A stretch of DNA of 64,000 nt from JARRQJ01 sp963761035. GTDB taxonomy: Bacteria > Pseudomonadota > Gammaproteobacteria > DRLM01. Made by a program: the position numbers and the translations under genes. This document shows positions 20,315 through 29,369 of the stretch, in pieces; position 1 is the first letter of the stretch, and each line of letters begins with the position of its first letter. The stretch lies in NCBI GenBank assembly GCA_963761035.1, contig CAVXFH010000002.1, positions 248,001-312,000 on the forward strand. The letters are read 5' to 3'. The notes under the pieces were generated by a model. That model worked only from the letters and a program-made list of their open reading frames with translations. It searched no databases and had not been told where the DNA came from.

Positions 20315-20644
20315 TCAGCCGCGGGCAACCCAACCGCCGGAGAAATTCTTGAGGTCCTCATCCTTGAGGCGACCACCGGCCGTCATATTTTCCAATAACT
20401 CGCGGGTGATCTCTTGGGAACTATTTTCGCTATCGCGGTAATCCCACAATCCGTGGATACACAGCTCAAACAAAGTAACCATAATATCATCGAGGCGAAT
20501 GGCATAGTGTTGCGCGAGGCGCTGAAAATCACGAAGGTAAAGGGGCCTGCCCAGTTTTAGATACTCTTCCTTGAGCAAGGACTCCAAGGCCACATCCCAT
20601 TTAGGAATCTGAATCGGCTCTCCTGATGGCGTTTCATTTACCAT
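20315..20644 (-). CDS. Conserved-looking protein of unknown function
   Basis: 109 residues, not recognised. Soluble, acidic, probably helical: KWDVALESLLKEEYLKLGRPLYLRDFQRLAQHYAIRLDDIMVTLFELC, which resembles an HTH-sized helical domain, then a flexible C-terminus. No signal peptide or membrane segment. The start is preceded by CGGAGGTAAG, a good ribosome site. It lies between trxC and a TraB/GumN gene on the same strand. Confidence 0.65.
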   Translation of the reverse strand: MVNETPSGEPIQIPKWDVALESLLKEEYLKLGRPLYLRDFQRLAQHYAIRLDDIMVTLFELCIHGLWDYRDSENSSQEITRELLENMTAGGRLKDEDLKNFSGGWVARG

Positions 20645-20735
20645 TGCAACTTACCTCCGAGCATAATAGTTCATGGCTATGAGCCTTTAAGTATATTCCG
20701 CAGCAGTGCCGTCACCGCAGTATAGCCGGTAAAGC

Positions 20736-21737
20736 TCAGCGTTTTTCGACCTGATAACCCTTGGATTTGAGCAATGCTACGATGCCATTTTCGCCGACAA
20801 AGTGCGCCGCCCCGAGTATTACAAAATAAGTACCGCCATGATCGAGTAATTTGTCCAACTTTTCGGTCATCGCGGTATTGCGATCCGCGATCAGTACTTG
20901 GTACATATGCTCGCTGAACTGATCGCCGCTGCGTAATTCTTCGTTCATCAGGCTATCTATCTTGCGCGCATCTCCCTTGCGCCATGCCCGCACTGTTTCG
21001 TCCAGGAATGTCCGCCCTTTTTCAATATCGTCAAATGTTTCTTTCAACATCGCTTCCTGCTCGGCATTGGAAAAGCCGTCGAGAAAATCCAATTGCTGTT
21101 GAAGCGTTTCAAGCCCGATAATGGGCTTCTTGTCGTGAGCGAGCTTCATAAAGTGATTGTCTATTCCCAGTTCTTCACTGAAGCCGAATGAGCGCAAGGC
21201 CAGGCTGGTCAACGTCATGGACGCAAACCATGGCTTCTGCTTTTCCAGCGTCTGAGCCGAAGCGCCGAATCTTTTCATTACGCGTTCGAGGTCTTGCCAT
21301 GTCTTCGGCGTAATCGCCTTGGAAAGGGTCATCCCGTCGGCAAACATGGCCTTGGCTGCCACGATCCGGGCCATCTGCGCCGGATCGAGCGCCGTTAGAT
21401 CGGTTTCAACCACCAGCTCCTGCGAGTTCTGATAGGCTTGGGTCATTTCCGCCGGCAAGGGATACATGGCCGGCGTGCCGAAGTGAATTGATCCCACCAA
21501 ATAGGCGATTCCGCGGCGACCTACCACCTTCCACAGCAAATGATGTCCCGCTATTGCAGCCGTGCCGCTTTGAGCCTCGGCGCCATGTGCGACCGCTTCC
21601 GGACCGCAGGCGCGATCCTGGATCGTTGGATTCCCGGCGACATCCGTACATTTATAGACCGCCGCATCCGCCGTGACGGCGGCCAGCAGCATCATGACTA
21701 ACGATGCCCACAACTTCAGGCCTACATGCTTCATCAT
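20736..21737 (-). CDS. Exported TraB/GumN-family protein with N-terminal DUF4124
   Basis: 333 residues from MMKHVGLKLW. Signal peptide (LWASLVMMLLAAVTADA), then a DUF4124-like Cys motif (VYKCTDVAGNPTIQDRAC), then a TraB/GumN (erythromycin-esterase-like) domain: LLWKVVGRRGIAYLVGSIHFG and the late GAAHFVGENGIVALLKSKGY. Members are putative metal-dependent peptidases with two GxxH motifs, seen here as GSIHFG and GAAHFVG. The frame extends upstream to 21950 across the divergent rimO start, but without a signal peptide; GGGAAA precedes the chosen start. Confidence 0.82.
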   Translation of the reverse strand: MMKHVGLKLWASLVMMLLAAVTADAAVYKCTDVAGNPTIQDRACGPEAVAHGAEAQSGTAAIAGHHLLWKVVGRRGIAYLVGSIHFGTPAMYPLPAEMTQAYQNSQELVVETDLTALDPAQMARIVAAKAMFADGMTLSKAITPKTWQDLERVMKRFGASAQTLEKQKPWFASMTLTSLALRSFGFSEELGIDNHFMKLAHDKKPIIGLETLQQQLDFLDGFSNAEQEAMLKETFDDIEKGRTFLDETVRAWRKGDARKIDSLMNEELRSGDQFSEHMYQVLIADRNTAMTEKLDKLLDHGGTYFVILGAAHFVGENGIVALLKSKGYQVEKR

Positions 21738-21943
21738 GATCATTTTCCCAAGGCGTAACTTTCTCTGAAACCGGCCCCGTTTCATGGGTGCACTCACTTT
21801 TATGCCTTCGCTGCGGCTGGGAGACAAACGCATTCGATCGACGCTCATCGCCGCCTCAGCAAAGACTATCCCGTACTTGCCGAATACGCGCAATCCCTTT
21901 AGCATTGGCGCCCTAATCGTGATCCGCACACCCTGATAAATGC

Positions 21944-23284
21944 ATGGCACGCAAACCCGCCCTTAGCGATTCCAAGAAAGTCGGCTTCGTCAGCCTGGGA
22001 TGTCCCAAGGCCCTGGTCGATTCCGAACGGATCATCACGCAATTGCGCGCCGAGGGTTATATTATCAGTCCCACTTACCAGGATGCCGACTTAGTCGTCG
22101 TCAATACCTGCGGCTTCATCAATGCCGCCGTGGCTGAATCCCTGGACGCCATTGGCGAGGCCTTGGCGGAAAACGGCAAGGTGATCGTCACCGGCTGCTT
22201 GGGCGCCAAGGGCAATATCGTCAAGGACACTCACCCCAAAGTATTAGCGGTAACCGGGCCGCATGCTTTACAAGATGTCATGTCGGCAGTGCATAAGTAT
22301 CTGCCGCCGGCCCACGATCCTTATACCAGCTTGATTCCGCCCCAGGGCGTCAAGCTCACTCCCAAGCACTACGCTTATCTGAAAATTTCAGAAGGTTGCA
22401 ACCACCGCTGCAGCTTTTGCATCATCCCGTCATTGCGCGGCGACTTGGTGAGCCGCCCGATCGGCGACGTGCTGCAAGAAGCGGAGAATCTGGTAAAGGC
22501 CGGCGTGAAGGAGCTGCTGGTCATTTCGCAGGATACCAGCGCCTACGGAATCGATATCCGCTATCACATAGGCTTTTGGCGCGGCCAGCCGGTCAAAACC
22601 CGGTTCGTCGACTTGGCGCGGGCCTTGGGGGAATTAGGCGTGTGGATTCGATTACATTATATCTATCCCTATCCTCACGTGGACGAGGTAATTCCACTCA
22701 TGGCGGCGGGTAAGATACTGCCGTACTTGGACATCCCCTTCCAGCACGCCAGTCCGCGCATCTTGAAGGCCATGCGCCGCCCCGCCGCCGCGGAAAATAC
22801 CTTGCAACGTATCCGGCAATGGCGCGATCAATGTCCGAATATCAGGCTGCGCAGTACCTTTATCGTAGGATTCCCCGGAGAAACCGAGCAGGACTTCCAA
22901 CAGCTTTTGGATTTTTTAGACGAGGCGCAACTGGATCGGGTCGGCTGCTTCAGCTATTCGCCGGTAGAGGGCGCCGCCGCCAATCTGTTGGCCTATCCCG
23001 TAGCGGAGGAAATAAAACAAGAACGCTTGGCACGTTTCATGGCCGCGCAAAGCGCCATCAGCGCGGCCAAGCTGCGCAACCGCATCGGCCAACGCCTGAC
23101 GGTGTTGGTGGATGAAGCCGCCGACGAAGGTATCGTTGCCCGCAGCGCGGGTGACGCCCCGGAAATCGATGGAGCGGTTCTCATTAGTAAGGCTAACCAC
23201 GTTAACGCCGGCGCTTTCATTGAAGTTGAGATCACGGATGCCGATGAACACGATCTCTACGGGCGTATGATACAACGCTCCTGA
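21944..23284 (+). CDS. rimO: Ribosomal protein S12 methylthiotransferase RimO
   Basis: Radical SAM enzyme that adds a methylthio group to Asp89 of ribosomal protein S12. 446 residues. The N-terminal UPF0004 domain has three Cys ligands of the auxiliary cluster (SLGCPK, VNTCGF, VTGCLG); the radical SAM motif is CNHRCSFC; the C-terminus is a TRAM domain. The segment RGDLVSRP matches RimO rather than MiaB. Confidence 0.96.
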   Translation: MARKPALSDSKKVGFVSLGCPKALVDSERIITQLRAEGYIISPTYQDADLVVVNTCGFINAAVAESLDAIGEALAENGKVIVTGCLGAKGNIVKDTHPKVLAVTGPHALQDVMSAVHKYLPPAHDPYTSLIPPQGVKLTPKHYAYLKISEGCNHRCSFCIIPSLRGDLVSRPIGDVLQEAENLVKAGVKELLVISQDTSAYGIDIRYHIGFWRGQPVKTRFVDLARALGELGVWIRLHYIYPYPHVDEVIPLMAAGKILPYLDIPFQHASPRILKAMRRPAAAENTLQRIRQWRDQCPNIRLRSTFIVGFPGETEQDFQQLLDFLDEAQLDRVGCFSYSPVEGAAANLLAYPVAEEIKQERLARFMAAQSAISAAKLRNRIGQRLTVLVDEAADEGIVARSAGDAPEIDGAVLISKANHVNAGAFIEVEITDADEHDLYGRMIQRS

Positions 23285-23335
23285 TCCGCATAGGGAGGGC
23301 GCCTCCGCCGCTCCCAACGACCTTAACCTCAAGAC

Positions 23336-23527
23336 TTAGCAATAGTTCATCGCATACTCATGCTCGTCCGACATCCGGCAAGGCTGCCGTTGCTCACTAT
23401 AACGCCGGAACTCGCTGATCAATGCGGTCAGCTTCGCCTGAGTATGATCCGCGGGATTGTGGACAAACTGGGCGATATGGCGGTAAAGCTCGTGTCTCCA
23501 CCAGTCGATAGATGACTCCTTATTCAT
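23336..23527 (-). CDS. Small protein of unknown function
   Basis: 63 residues, not recognised. Soluble, with His, Arg and Cys residues scattered (WWRHELYRHIAQFVHNP, RQPCRMSDEHEYAMNYC). Start has GGGGAGA upstream at good spacing, which is the main reason to accept it. It lies convergent to rimO. Confidence 0.55.
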   Translation of the reverse strand: MNKESSIDWWRHELYRHIAQFVHNPADHTQAKLTALISEFRRYSEQRQPCRMSDEHEYAMNYC

Positions 23528-23598
23528 GACGTTCTCCCCATTTTGGGTTTCACCCTCAGCGTGGGCGAGTCCTATTTAATACCATTTTCATGACATTT

Positions 23599-24444
23599 TT
23601 ATAACCGGCAACCAAAACTTTCATGAACTGCATAGCGCAACGTTTCGCCGCCGAATGGACAACGAAAACGCAAGCCCACCGCGGCCAGCCGCAAGCCTTC
23701 GTTATTTTTATTGCCCGCGCCATACTTTGGATCGCCAATCGCCGGATGCCCGCATAACGCCAAATGACGGCGGATTTGATGAAAACGTCCGGTTTCAATC
23801 ATCACATCCAGCGTCGTCACATCGGAAGCCGCGTGGTAATCCGCTACCGTATAACGGGTCAAAGCACGCTTGCCGTCCAGCGGCAGATCGATCACCCCCC
23901 GTGTCTCTCCCATTGCGCCGCGCACCTGCACCCGGTAATGCTTGCTTATCCCGTTATCGCGAAATAACGCCGACAAGCGCGCAGCGGCTTGCCGATCATG
24001 CGCCACCAGCATCAAGCCTTCGGCTTCGCGGTCGAGGCGATGTACCAGGAATACCTGGCGTTGCGGACGAAAATGGATCTCGACTTGGCGCAGCAAGGCA
24101 CAATGATCGCCGTAGTCCGTGCCCTGGGCCATCATCCCCGCCGGCTTGAACCACACGCTGTACCGTCGGCGGTCGTCCACGCAGCGGGCTTCCATCGGTC
24201 TGATGGCCAATAAGGCTGGGTCAAAATACAACTCCAAGGTATCGCCGACCCGAGGAATGGCAGTCGCTCTGCGCAGACGCCGCCGTTTTCCGCCCTTATT
24301 GCTGATCCATACCGCGCCCTTAATCATGGCATCCTTGATCCTGCCCTTGGAAAGGCCGGTGGAATCGGCAAGGTAGTGGCAGATAGTATGCGGCGTTATG
24401 GCCTCTAGCGTTCGTTTGAAAAAAATAGGCCTCGTATCGATCAT
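23599..24444 (-). CDS. RluA-family RNA pseudouridine synthase
   Basis: Isomerises specific uridines of rRNA or tRNA. 281 residues with a short S4-like N-terminal part (LSKGRIKDAMIKGAVWI) and the catalytic domain: HRLDREAEGLML contains the catalytic Asp in the RLDR motif, and the C-terminal GRFHQIRRHLALCGHPAIGDPKYG is the RluA-family signature. Which uridine it modifies is not clear; the arrangement fits RluA/TruC-like relatives. Divergent from the CnoX-like gene. Confidence 0.9.
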   Translation of the reverse strand: MIDTRPIFFKRTLEAITPHTICHYLADSTGLSKGRIKDAMIKGAVWISNKGGKRRRLRRATAIPRVGDTLELYFDPALLAIRPMEARCVDDRRRYSVWFKPAGMMAQGTDYGDHCALLRQVEIHFRPQRQVFLVHRLDREAEGLMLVAHDRQAAARLSALFRDNGISKHYRVQVRGAMGETRGVIDLPLDGKRALTRYTVADYHAASDVTTLDVMIETGRFHQIRRHLALCGHPAIGDPKYGAGNKNNEGLRLAAVGLRFRCPFGGETLRYAVHESFGCRL

Positions 24445-24557
24445 ATCGCGACTTTAATCAGACATCATGCCGATATCGGTCAATGCCAGGGTTGAAACAG
24501 ATAGCAGCCGCCTTCATATGCGGAACTAACCCAGTCACATTCTGCTTAAGGATCATC

Positions 24558-25421
24558 ATGAATCAATCGGCTTTGGCGTTTGAGGTTGGCGGCGACGATT
24601 TTGCCACGAAGGTCCTGGAAAAATCCTGCCAGATACCGGTACTGGTGGACTTCTGGGCGGCATGGTGCGCGCCGTGTCGGGTGTTGATGCCGTTGTTACA
24701 AGGCTTGGCGGAGGAATACCAGGGAAGATTCGTGCTGGCTAAGGTAAATAGCGACCTGCAAGCCTCATTGGCCAATCAGTGGGGGGTGCGCAGTTTGCCT
24801 ACCGTGAAGCTGTTTAAAAACGGGCGGGTCGTCGATGAATTCACGGGGGCCCAACCGGAAGCGGTAATTCGTTCCATGCTGGAACAACATCTGCCGCGCG
24901 CATCGGACCCGCCGCGCGCGGCCGCGCACGCCGCCTTGGAGAGCGGCGACACGGCATTGGCGCAATCTTTACTGCAAAAAGCGCTAACAAGCGATCCAGA
25001 ATACCCCCCGCTCAAACTGGACCTCGCCACCCTCCTGATGCGCAAGGGCGACCCGGACGGTGCGGAAAAGATCCTCAAGGAACTACCCCTTCGACATCAG
25101 GAAGAAAAGGCGGCAAAAATTCTACGGGCTCAAATTATCTTTGCGCGCTCTGCGCAATCCGCGCCGTCGCCTGTGGAGCTGAAACAACGCCTCGCTGCAG
25201 ACCCGAATGACTTGTCATCACGCTATCAACTCGGCGCCATTGCCGCCGCCAAAGGCGACTACGCCGACGCTTTGGGGAATTTCTTTGAAATCATGCAACG
25301 CGACCGGCATTACAACGACGACATCGGCAAATACAGCCTGATCAAGGTATTTGAAATATTGGGCGACGATAACGAGCTGATCCACGAGTATCGTCGCAAG
25401 ATGGCCAGCTTACTCTACTAA
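24558..25421 (+). CDS. cnoX: Thioredoxin-like co-chaperone CnoX/YbbN
   Basis: 287 residues. A thioredoxin domain with active site WCAPC (DFWAAWCAPCR) and cis-Pro in SLPTVKLF, followed by a C-terminal TPR-like helical domain (about 110-287: ESGDTALAQSLLQKAL, YPPLKLDLATLLMRKGDPDGAEKIL, DLSSRYQLGAIAAAKGDYADAL). This layout is the CnoX/YbbN chaperedoxin, which protects substrates for GroEL under oxidation. In E. coli CnoX the active site is SxxC; here CxxC is intact, so redox activity is possible. The ATG at 24558 has AAGGA; upstream extension to 24483 is unlikely. Its last 12 bases overlap the convergent macrodomain gene. Confidence 0.88.
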   Translation: MNQSALAFEVGGDDFATKVLEKSCQIPVLVDFWAAWCAPCRVLMPLLQGLAEEYQGRFVLAKVNSDLQASLANQWGVRSLPTVKLFKNGRVVDEFTGAQPEAVIRSMLEQHLPRASDPPRAAAHAALESGDTALAQSLLQKALTSDPEYPPLKLDLATLLMRKGDPDGAEKILKELPLRHQEEKAAKILRAQIIFARSAQSAPSPVELKQRLAADPNDLSSRYQLGAIAAAKGDYADALGNFFEIMQRDRHYNDDIGKYSLIKVFEILGDDNELIHEYRRKMASLLY

Positions 25422-25919
25422 TAAGCGGCGATAGATTTCACGGATCTCCGCTTTGTGGCACACCAAATAAATCTTCTTCACCGCATCATTATTAGCAAGG
25501 AAGTTTGCGATCTCGCGGACCGCTATTCTTGCCGCCTCTTCCAGCGGATAAGCGTACACCCCGCAGCTAATGGCGGGGAAGGCAACGGTTTCGATACCGT
25601 TTTCAGTGACCAACCGTAACGATTCCCGATAACAAGAAGCCAACTGCATGGCCTCGCCCTGGTTTCCGCCCCGCCATACCGGCCCCACGGTATGTATCAC
25701 GTAGCGTGCAGGTAGCCGGTAAGCCTTGGTGATCTTGGCCAGACCGGCGCTACAACCGCCAAGCAGTCTGCATTCCTCCCTGAGTCGCGGTCCCGCGGCG
25801 CGATGGATGGCCCCGTCCACGCCGCCGCCGCCCAACAAGGCGGGGTTGGCGGCATTGACTACGGCATCGACCTGCAGTCGGGTAATATCTCCCTGAATAA
25901 CTTCTATTCGCTCGTCCAT
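25410..25919 (-). CDS. Macrodomain O-acetyl-ADP-ribose deacetylase, YmdB-like
   Basis: 169-residue single macro domain that hydrolyses O-acetyl-ADP-ribose and can remove ADP-ribose from acidic residues. Visible signatures: DAVVNAANPALLGGGGVDGAIHRAAG (ADP-ribose pocket) and ARYVIHTVGPVWRGG, plus AFPAISCGVYAYPLEEAA. Convergent with the CnoX gene, 12 bases shared at the stop ends. Confidence 0.93.
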   Translation of the reverse strand: MDERIEVIQGDITRLQVDAVVNAANPALLGGGGVDGAIHRAAGPRLREECRLLGGCSAGLAKITKAYRLPARYVIHTVGPVWRGGNQGEAMQLASCYRESLRLVTENGIETVAFPAISCGVYAYPLEEAARIAVREIANFLANNDAVKKIYLVCHKAEIREIYRRLLVE

Positions 25920-26289
25920 TGCCTGCGCTCATTTGTAACCCGCCGGGCCTGCAAACTCCGGGGATTAATAACGCCGTCAACCATATGCATCGATATGCTT
26001 CACCAACAGGAGCTTCAATTTCTCGATGTTGATTAGACGCTCATTTTAACGAAATTTAGGGTTGTCAGGATGATCCTTGACGACTATTTAGAACAAATGG
26101 ATGCTCATGCCGAGCATAGCGAATAGCGGTTCAGTATGAATTTTTGATGAGCAATCCGCTCTATATATAACGCCGAATCTATCTTCCCTCTATCATTTCA
26201 TTACTTATGCTATGATTCGCCGCCGTTCATATCCTGTCATGAATATGAACTTCATTTCTCAATAACCTTATTTTATCCAAGGAGCATGT
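25920..26289. other. Promoter region upstream of the lipoprotein gene
   Basis: 370 bases without a credible gene, AT-rich in its right half. It carries the putative promoter at 26144-26171 and a further AT-rich tract with CTATGATT near 26210, followed by AAGGAG just before the lipoprotein start. Confidence 0.5.
26144..26171 (+). promoter_or_regulatory. Putative sigma70 promoter for the Lpp-like gene
   Basis: TTGATG (26144-26149), 16-base spacer, TATAAC (26166-26171). Would leave about 110 bases of leader. TATGCTATGAT near 26208-26215 is an alternative minus 10 with no clear minus 35. Confidence 0.35.
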
Positions 26290-26607
26290 ATGAAACGCAC
26301 TGTTGTAGCTATTGCTGCTGCAGCAATTCTCTTAACTACATTAAGCGGCTGCGGAACTAAAGAACGCGATGCGCTGCGCGCCAAGGTCGCCACACTCGAA
26401 CAACAACTGACCACGGCAAACAACGATCTTGCCGCCAAGGAAACGGAGCTCACATCCGCGCGCGATTCCCTTCAATCCGCGCAAAATGCCCAATCTCAAG
26501 CTCAGGCGCAAATTAACAGCCTCACCGCCGAGCTAACCCGCGCCAAGGCGGCACTTAAAAAGGCAAAGTCGCCTACTACGGGCACCAAAAAGAAAAAGAA
26601 GAAATAA
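26290..26607 (+). CDS. Lpp-like outer-membrane lipoprotein with coiled coil
   Basis: 105 residues. A lipoprotein signal with lipobox LSGC (Cys21) precedes a heptad-patterned Ala/Gln/Leu-rich coiled coil (about residues 28-90; VATLEQQLTTANNDLAAKE, INSLTAELTRAKAAL), and a lysine-rich end. This is the architecture of Lpp/Pal-anchoring lipoproteins, but longer than E. coli Lpp (78 residues) and without the classic C-terminal YRK; the terminal lysine could be the peptidoglycan attachment point by analogy. AAGGAG precedes the start, and a strong terminator follows. Confidence 0.82.
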   Translation: MKRTVVAIAAAAILLTTLSGCGTKERDALRAKVATLEQQLTTANNDLAAKETELTSARDSLQSAQNAQSQAQAQINSLTAELTRAKAALKKAKSPTTGTKKKKKK

Positions 26608-26657
26608 TTTGCTTGTTCGACGGGGATTACGTCGATCGGCCCCGGCAGCGCATCTTA

Positions 26658-26690
26658 GCCAGGCTCCTCGCGAGCCTGGCCCTCTTTAAT
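26658..26690 (+). terminator. Intrinsic terminator of the Lpp-like gene
   Basis: Perfect 9-base stem GCCAGGCTC (26658-26666) and GAGCCTGGC (26672-26680), 5-base loop, then CCTCTTTAAT. Fits high-level lipoprotein transcription units. Confidence 0.75.
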
Positions 26691-26718
26691 GTTTATTGGA
26701 AATTTATAAATCGAAGCA

Positions 26719-27009
26719 TCATTGATAATCGATATCCACAGCCACCAATTGTTTTTCGCGATTTTCATAGCTCACCATCACTTGACCCTGTGCGTGTGCG
26801 GCATTGCTGAGTATTTCGCGGTTGGCGGAAAAAACAATAGGAGCATTGGTTTCCGCATCGTGGATGGTAAAGGTGCCTGCTACTTGATCGACTTTGGTAA
26901 CGACGCCCACGTGCTTGTTTTCACCGGCCATTTTACATGCCCATCCGCTGCTGCTCACCATCAACAACAGCACGGCAGCTAAAGCCGGGATCATCACTTT
27001 ACTTTGCAT
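26719..27009 (-). CDS. Small exported protein, unknown, OB-like pattern
   Basis: 96 residues. Signal peptide (MIPALAAVLLLMVSSSGWA) then about 70 residues with alternating beta-strand pattern: HVGVVTKVDQVAGTFTIHDAET and GQVMVSYENREKQLVAVDIDY. The layout resembles small periplasmic OB-fold proteins such as CusF, but the CusF metal ligands are not obvious. Start has GGAGAATGC upstream. I cannot assign a function. Confidence 0.65.
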   Translation of the reverse strand: MQSKVMIPALAAVLLLMVSSSGWACKMAGENKHVGVVTKVDQVAGTFTIHDAETNAPIVFSANREILSNAAHAQGQVMVSYENREKQLVAVDIDYQ

Positions 27010-27328
27010 CGCAGCATTCTCCTCTATGAAAAAATCAACTCTTTGACCATTATTCTAACCGAATGTCGCCAATAAATTTACTGGATTACCGTATATAAGT
27101 TTGTTGAAGAAGCCCGACCATTGCGCTGGCAACTCCCGGCGGCGCCAGGACAGAAGGATGTTATAACTACTCTAGATTATAAATATATAATAACATTAAA
27201 TACTTAAAAAATCCGGCACCAAACCTCGCTACATTAAAAATACATGTTATGGGGTTTAATCGGGATTGTTCCAAACGACAACCTCTCGGTAAGAAATACC
27301 GGCCGTCTGGCCGCCTGTAATTCCTGAA
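27010..27328. other. AT-rich intergenic region
   Basis: 319 bases with no credible gene. The centre (about 27165-27215) is strongly AT-rich with a TATAAT-like element on the minus strand at 27181-27176 that could serve the small exported protein, but no good minus 35 accompanies it. Confidence 0.4.
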
Positions 27329-28012
27329 TTACCCTGTAACTTCCTCCTGGTGGTTATTGTCGGCGTCAACCTGAGTATTGTTTGGGCAACATACGCCCGT
27401 GCCACCCAAGCCGCAATATCCATCCGGATTTCTTGCTAGGTACTGCTGGTGATAATCTTCGGCATAATAAAATTCCGGCGCCTCTATTATTTCCGTACGG
27501 ATAGCACCGAAACCCGCCTCGGCCAGCAGCCGCTGATAGGTTTGCTTTGAGGCTAGCGCTTGATTTTTCTGCTCGTCGGAGTAAGTATAGATCCCGGAAC
27601 GATATTGGGTACCGACATCGTTACCTTGGCGCATCCCTTGCGTCGGGTCATGCGACTCCCAAAAAATCCTTAGCAACTGTGCATAAGAGATAATTGCGGG
27701 ATCGTAAACCACCCGCACCACCTCATTGTGCCCGGTCATGCCGCTGCACACCTCCTGGTAAGTAGGATTGAGCGTGAACCCCCCGGAGAAGCCCGCCGCC
27801 GTGGAATAGATGCCGTTCAATTTCCAGAAGCAGCGTTCCGCCCCCCAAAAACAGCCCATCCCGAACATCGCCATATGCATCCGCGGCGGATAAGGTGGTT
27901 GCAACGCATTTCCATTTACAAAATGCCGGTCTGACACAGGCATATTCTCTCTCCGTCCCGGCAAGGCCTCGTCCGGCCTAGGCATCCGGGTATTCTTGCC
28001 GCGCACAAACAT
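27329..28012 (-). CDS. msrA: Peptide-methionine (S)-S-oxide reductase
   Basis: Repairs methionine S-sulfoxide in oxidised proteins. 227 residues. The catalytic motif GCFWGAE is near residue 53, with the typical EVVRVVYDP, LLRIFWESHDPTQGMRQGNDVGTQYRS and YHQQYLARNPDGYCGLGGTGVCCP that carries the resolving cysteine(s). There is no signal peptide, so it is cytosolic; the roughly 45-residue N-terminal lead resembles the long-type E. coli enzyme. Confidence 0.96.
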   Translation of the reverse strand: MFVRGKNTRMPRPDEALPGRRENMPVSDRHFVNGNALQPPYPPRMHMAMFGMGCFWGAERCFWKLNGIYSTAAGFSGGFTLNPTYQEVCSGMTGHNEVVRVVYDPAIISYAQLLRIFWESHDPTQGMRQGNDVGTQYRSGIYTYSDEQKNQALASKQTYQRLLAEAGFGAIRTEIIEAPEFYYAEDYHQQYLARNPDGYCGLGGTGVCCPNNTQVDADNNHQEEVTG

Positions 28013-28080
28013 AAAATGTCCTCACAGATTCCACCACCGCAGCACCATCATAAACAGATCCCAAGTCCCCACGGGCATCT

Positions 28081-28344
28081 TCACAGCCGTTTGCGAATAC
28101 GTTCATAACCCCGCTTCACCTCCTCGGCCATCAGCTTCGCCGCCTCATACACGTCTCGCGACACATCTTTCGTCTCGCTGCCAACGGCATTGGCCTTGGC
28201 GCGCAGATGTTCCCAGCGCTGCTCCAGTTCCTGCCATTCTTCCCGCACCTCGGCCTTGGCCAAATGAATCTGTACTTTGATGGTATCGCGCTGTTGCTTC
28301 AGTCCTTCCAAAATTGCGTTAAGATCATAAATTGGTTTAGCCAT
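28081..28344 (-). CDS. Small coiled-coil protein, unknown
   Basis: 87 residues from MAKPIYDLNAILEGLKQQ. Entirely helical and charged, with a long amphipathic coiled coil (KVQIHLAKAEVREEWQELEQRWEHLRAKA) and a second helix near the end (KLMAEEVKRGYERIRKRL). Not recognised. The chosen start follows a GGGGGG run at workable spacing; an upstream frame to 28419 is less likely. Confidence 0.6.
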   Translation of the reverse strand: MAKPIYDLNAILEGLKQQRDTIKVQIHLAKAEVREEWQELEQRWEHLRAKANAVGSETKDVSRDVYEAAKLMAEEVKRGYERIRKRL

Positions 28345-28511
28345 GGTCATCCCCCCTTGCCAAGTCGTTGGGTCAATCGTGGGTTCTCGCGAAGCGCCTC
28401 TCAATAAAACCCCCTGCAACTTAAATTGCTTCCGCAGCGCTGGGCTGTGCTATCTTTGCCGGCCACGTACCGCGAAATCATGATACGCCGATTTTTCGAT
28501 CGAGGACGCCC

Positions 28512-29351
28512 ATGCCATCCAAGAAACATAAATCTCGTCCGGCCAAACAGACCGCCGACGGCGAACGCAAAGAACTCAAGTATTATGGGGCCGCCGCCTG
28601 TCTCGCCCTATGGCGTCAGCGCCCCAATGACCTCATTCGTATCTATATCGAGGAACGATGTATCCCCGAGTTTTCAGCCATGCTGCAATGGGCTGCCGCA
28701 AAGCACCGTGCCTACCACATCGTCAGCGCGGAGGACCTGGAACGACTCACCCAATCCATTCATCATCAAGGCGTCTGCATACTGGCCAAGGAACATATCG
28801 CCCTTGCTTTTCACGAGTGGCTGTCCCTTGTCCGCGACGAGATCAAGCCACAATTGCTTGTCTATTTGGACGGTGTGGAAAACCCCCATAACCTTGGAGC
28901 CATAATACGCACTTGCGCCCATTTCGGCGTCCGTTATGTCCTGGGTATGGAAGACCGCCTACCCAAGCTTTCACCTGCCGCATGCCGGGTAGCGGAAGGC
29001 GGCGCGGAAGAAGTCATGCTCGTCTACCTGCAACGCCCGATAAGGCAATTAAGGGAACTGCAAAACGGCGGTTTCGAACTCATCGCCACGGCGGCTCACG
29101 AGGGCACCATCCTCTTTGAGCATCGCTTCCGTCCACGTTGTATCCTAATGCTCGGGCATGAAGGAGAAGGCATCAACCCCGCTTTATTTCAAGCCGCCGA
29201 CAAACTCCTGCGCATTCCCGGCAGCGGGCGGATCGAAAGCCTGAACGTCTCCGTCGCCTTTGGCGTCATCGCCGGCGAATATTACCGCCAAGCGTCCCGC
29301 TCAAGCCACTCCAAAACGACTTCCCTATATCGCCGAAATAATCGCCATTGA
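28512..29351 (+). CDS. SpoU/TrmH-family RNA methyltransferase, YfiF-like
   Basis: 279 residues: a basic leader, an RNA-binding substrate domain (L30e-like, about 25-110), then the SpoU methylase domain with its three knot motifs: DGVENPHNLGAIIRTCAHFG, LMLGHEGEGI and LNVSVAFGVIAGEYYRQ. Closest in layout to E. coli YfiF or RlmB. It methylates the ribose of an RNA nucleotide that I cannot name. Confidence 0.88.
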   Translation: MPSKKHKSRPAKQTADGERKELKYYGAAACLALWRQRPNDLIRIYIEERCIPEFSAMLQWAAAKHRAYHIVSAEDLERLTQSIHHQGVCILAKEHIALAFHEWLSLVRDEIKPQLLVYLDGVENPHNLGAIIRTCAHFGVRYVLGMEDRLPKLSPAACRVAEGGAEEVMLVYLQRPIRQLRELQNGGFELIATAAHEGTILFEHRFRPRCILMLGHEGEGINPALFQAADKLLRIPGSGRIESLNVSVAFGVIAGEYYRQASRSSHSKTTSLYRRNNRH

Positions 29352-29369
29352 ACTTCGGGCAAATCGCTC

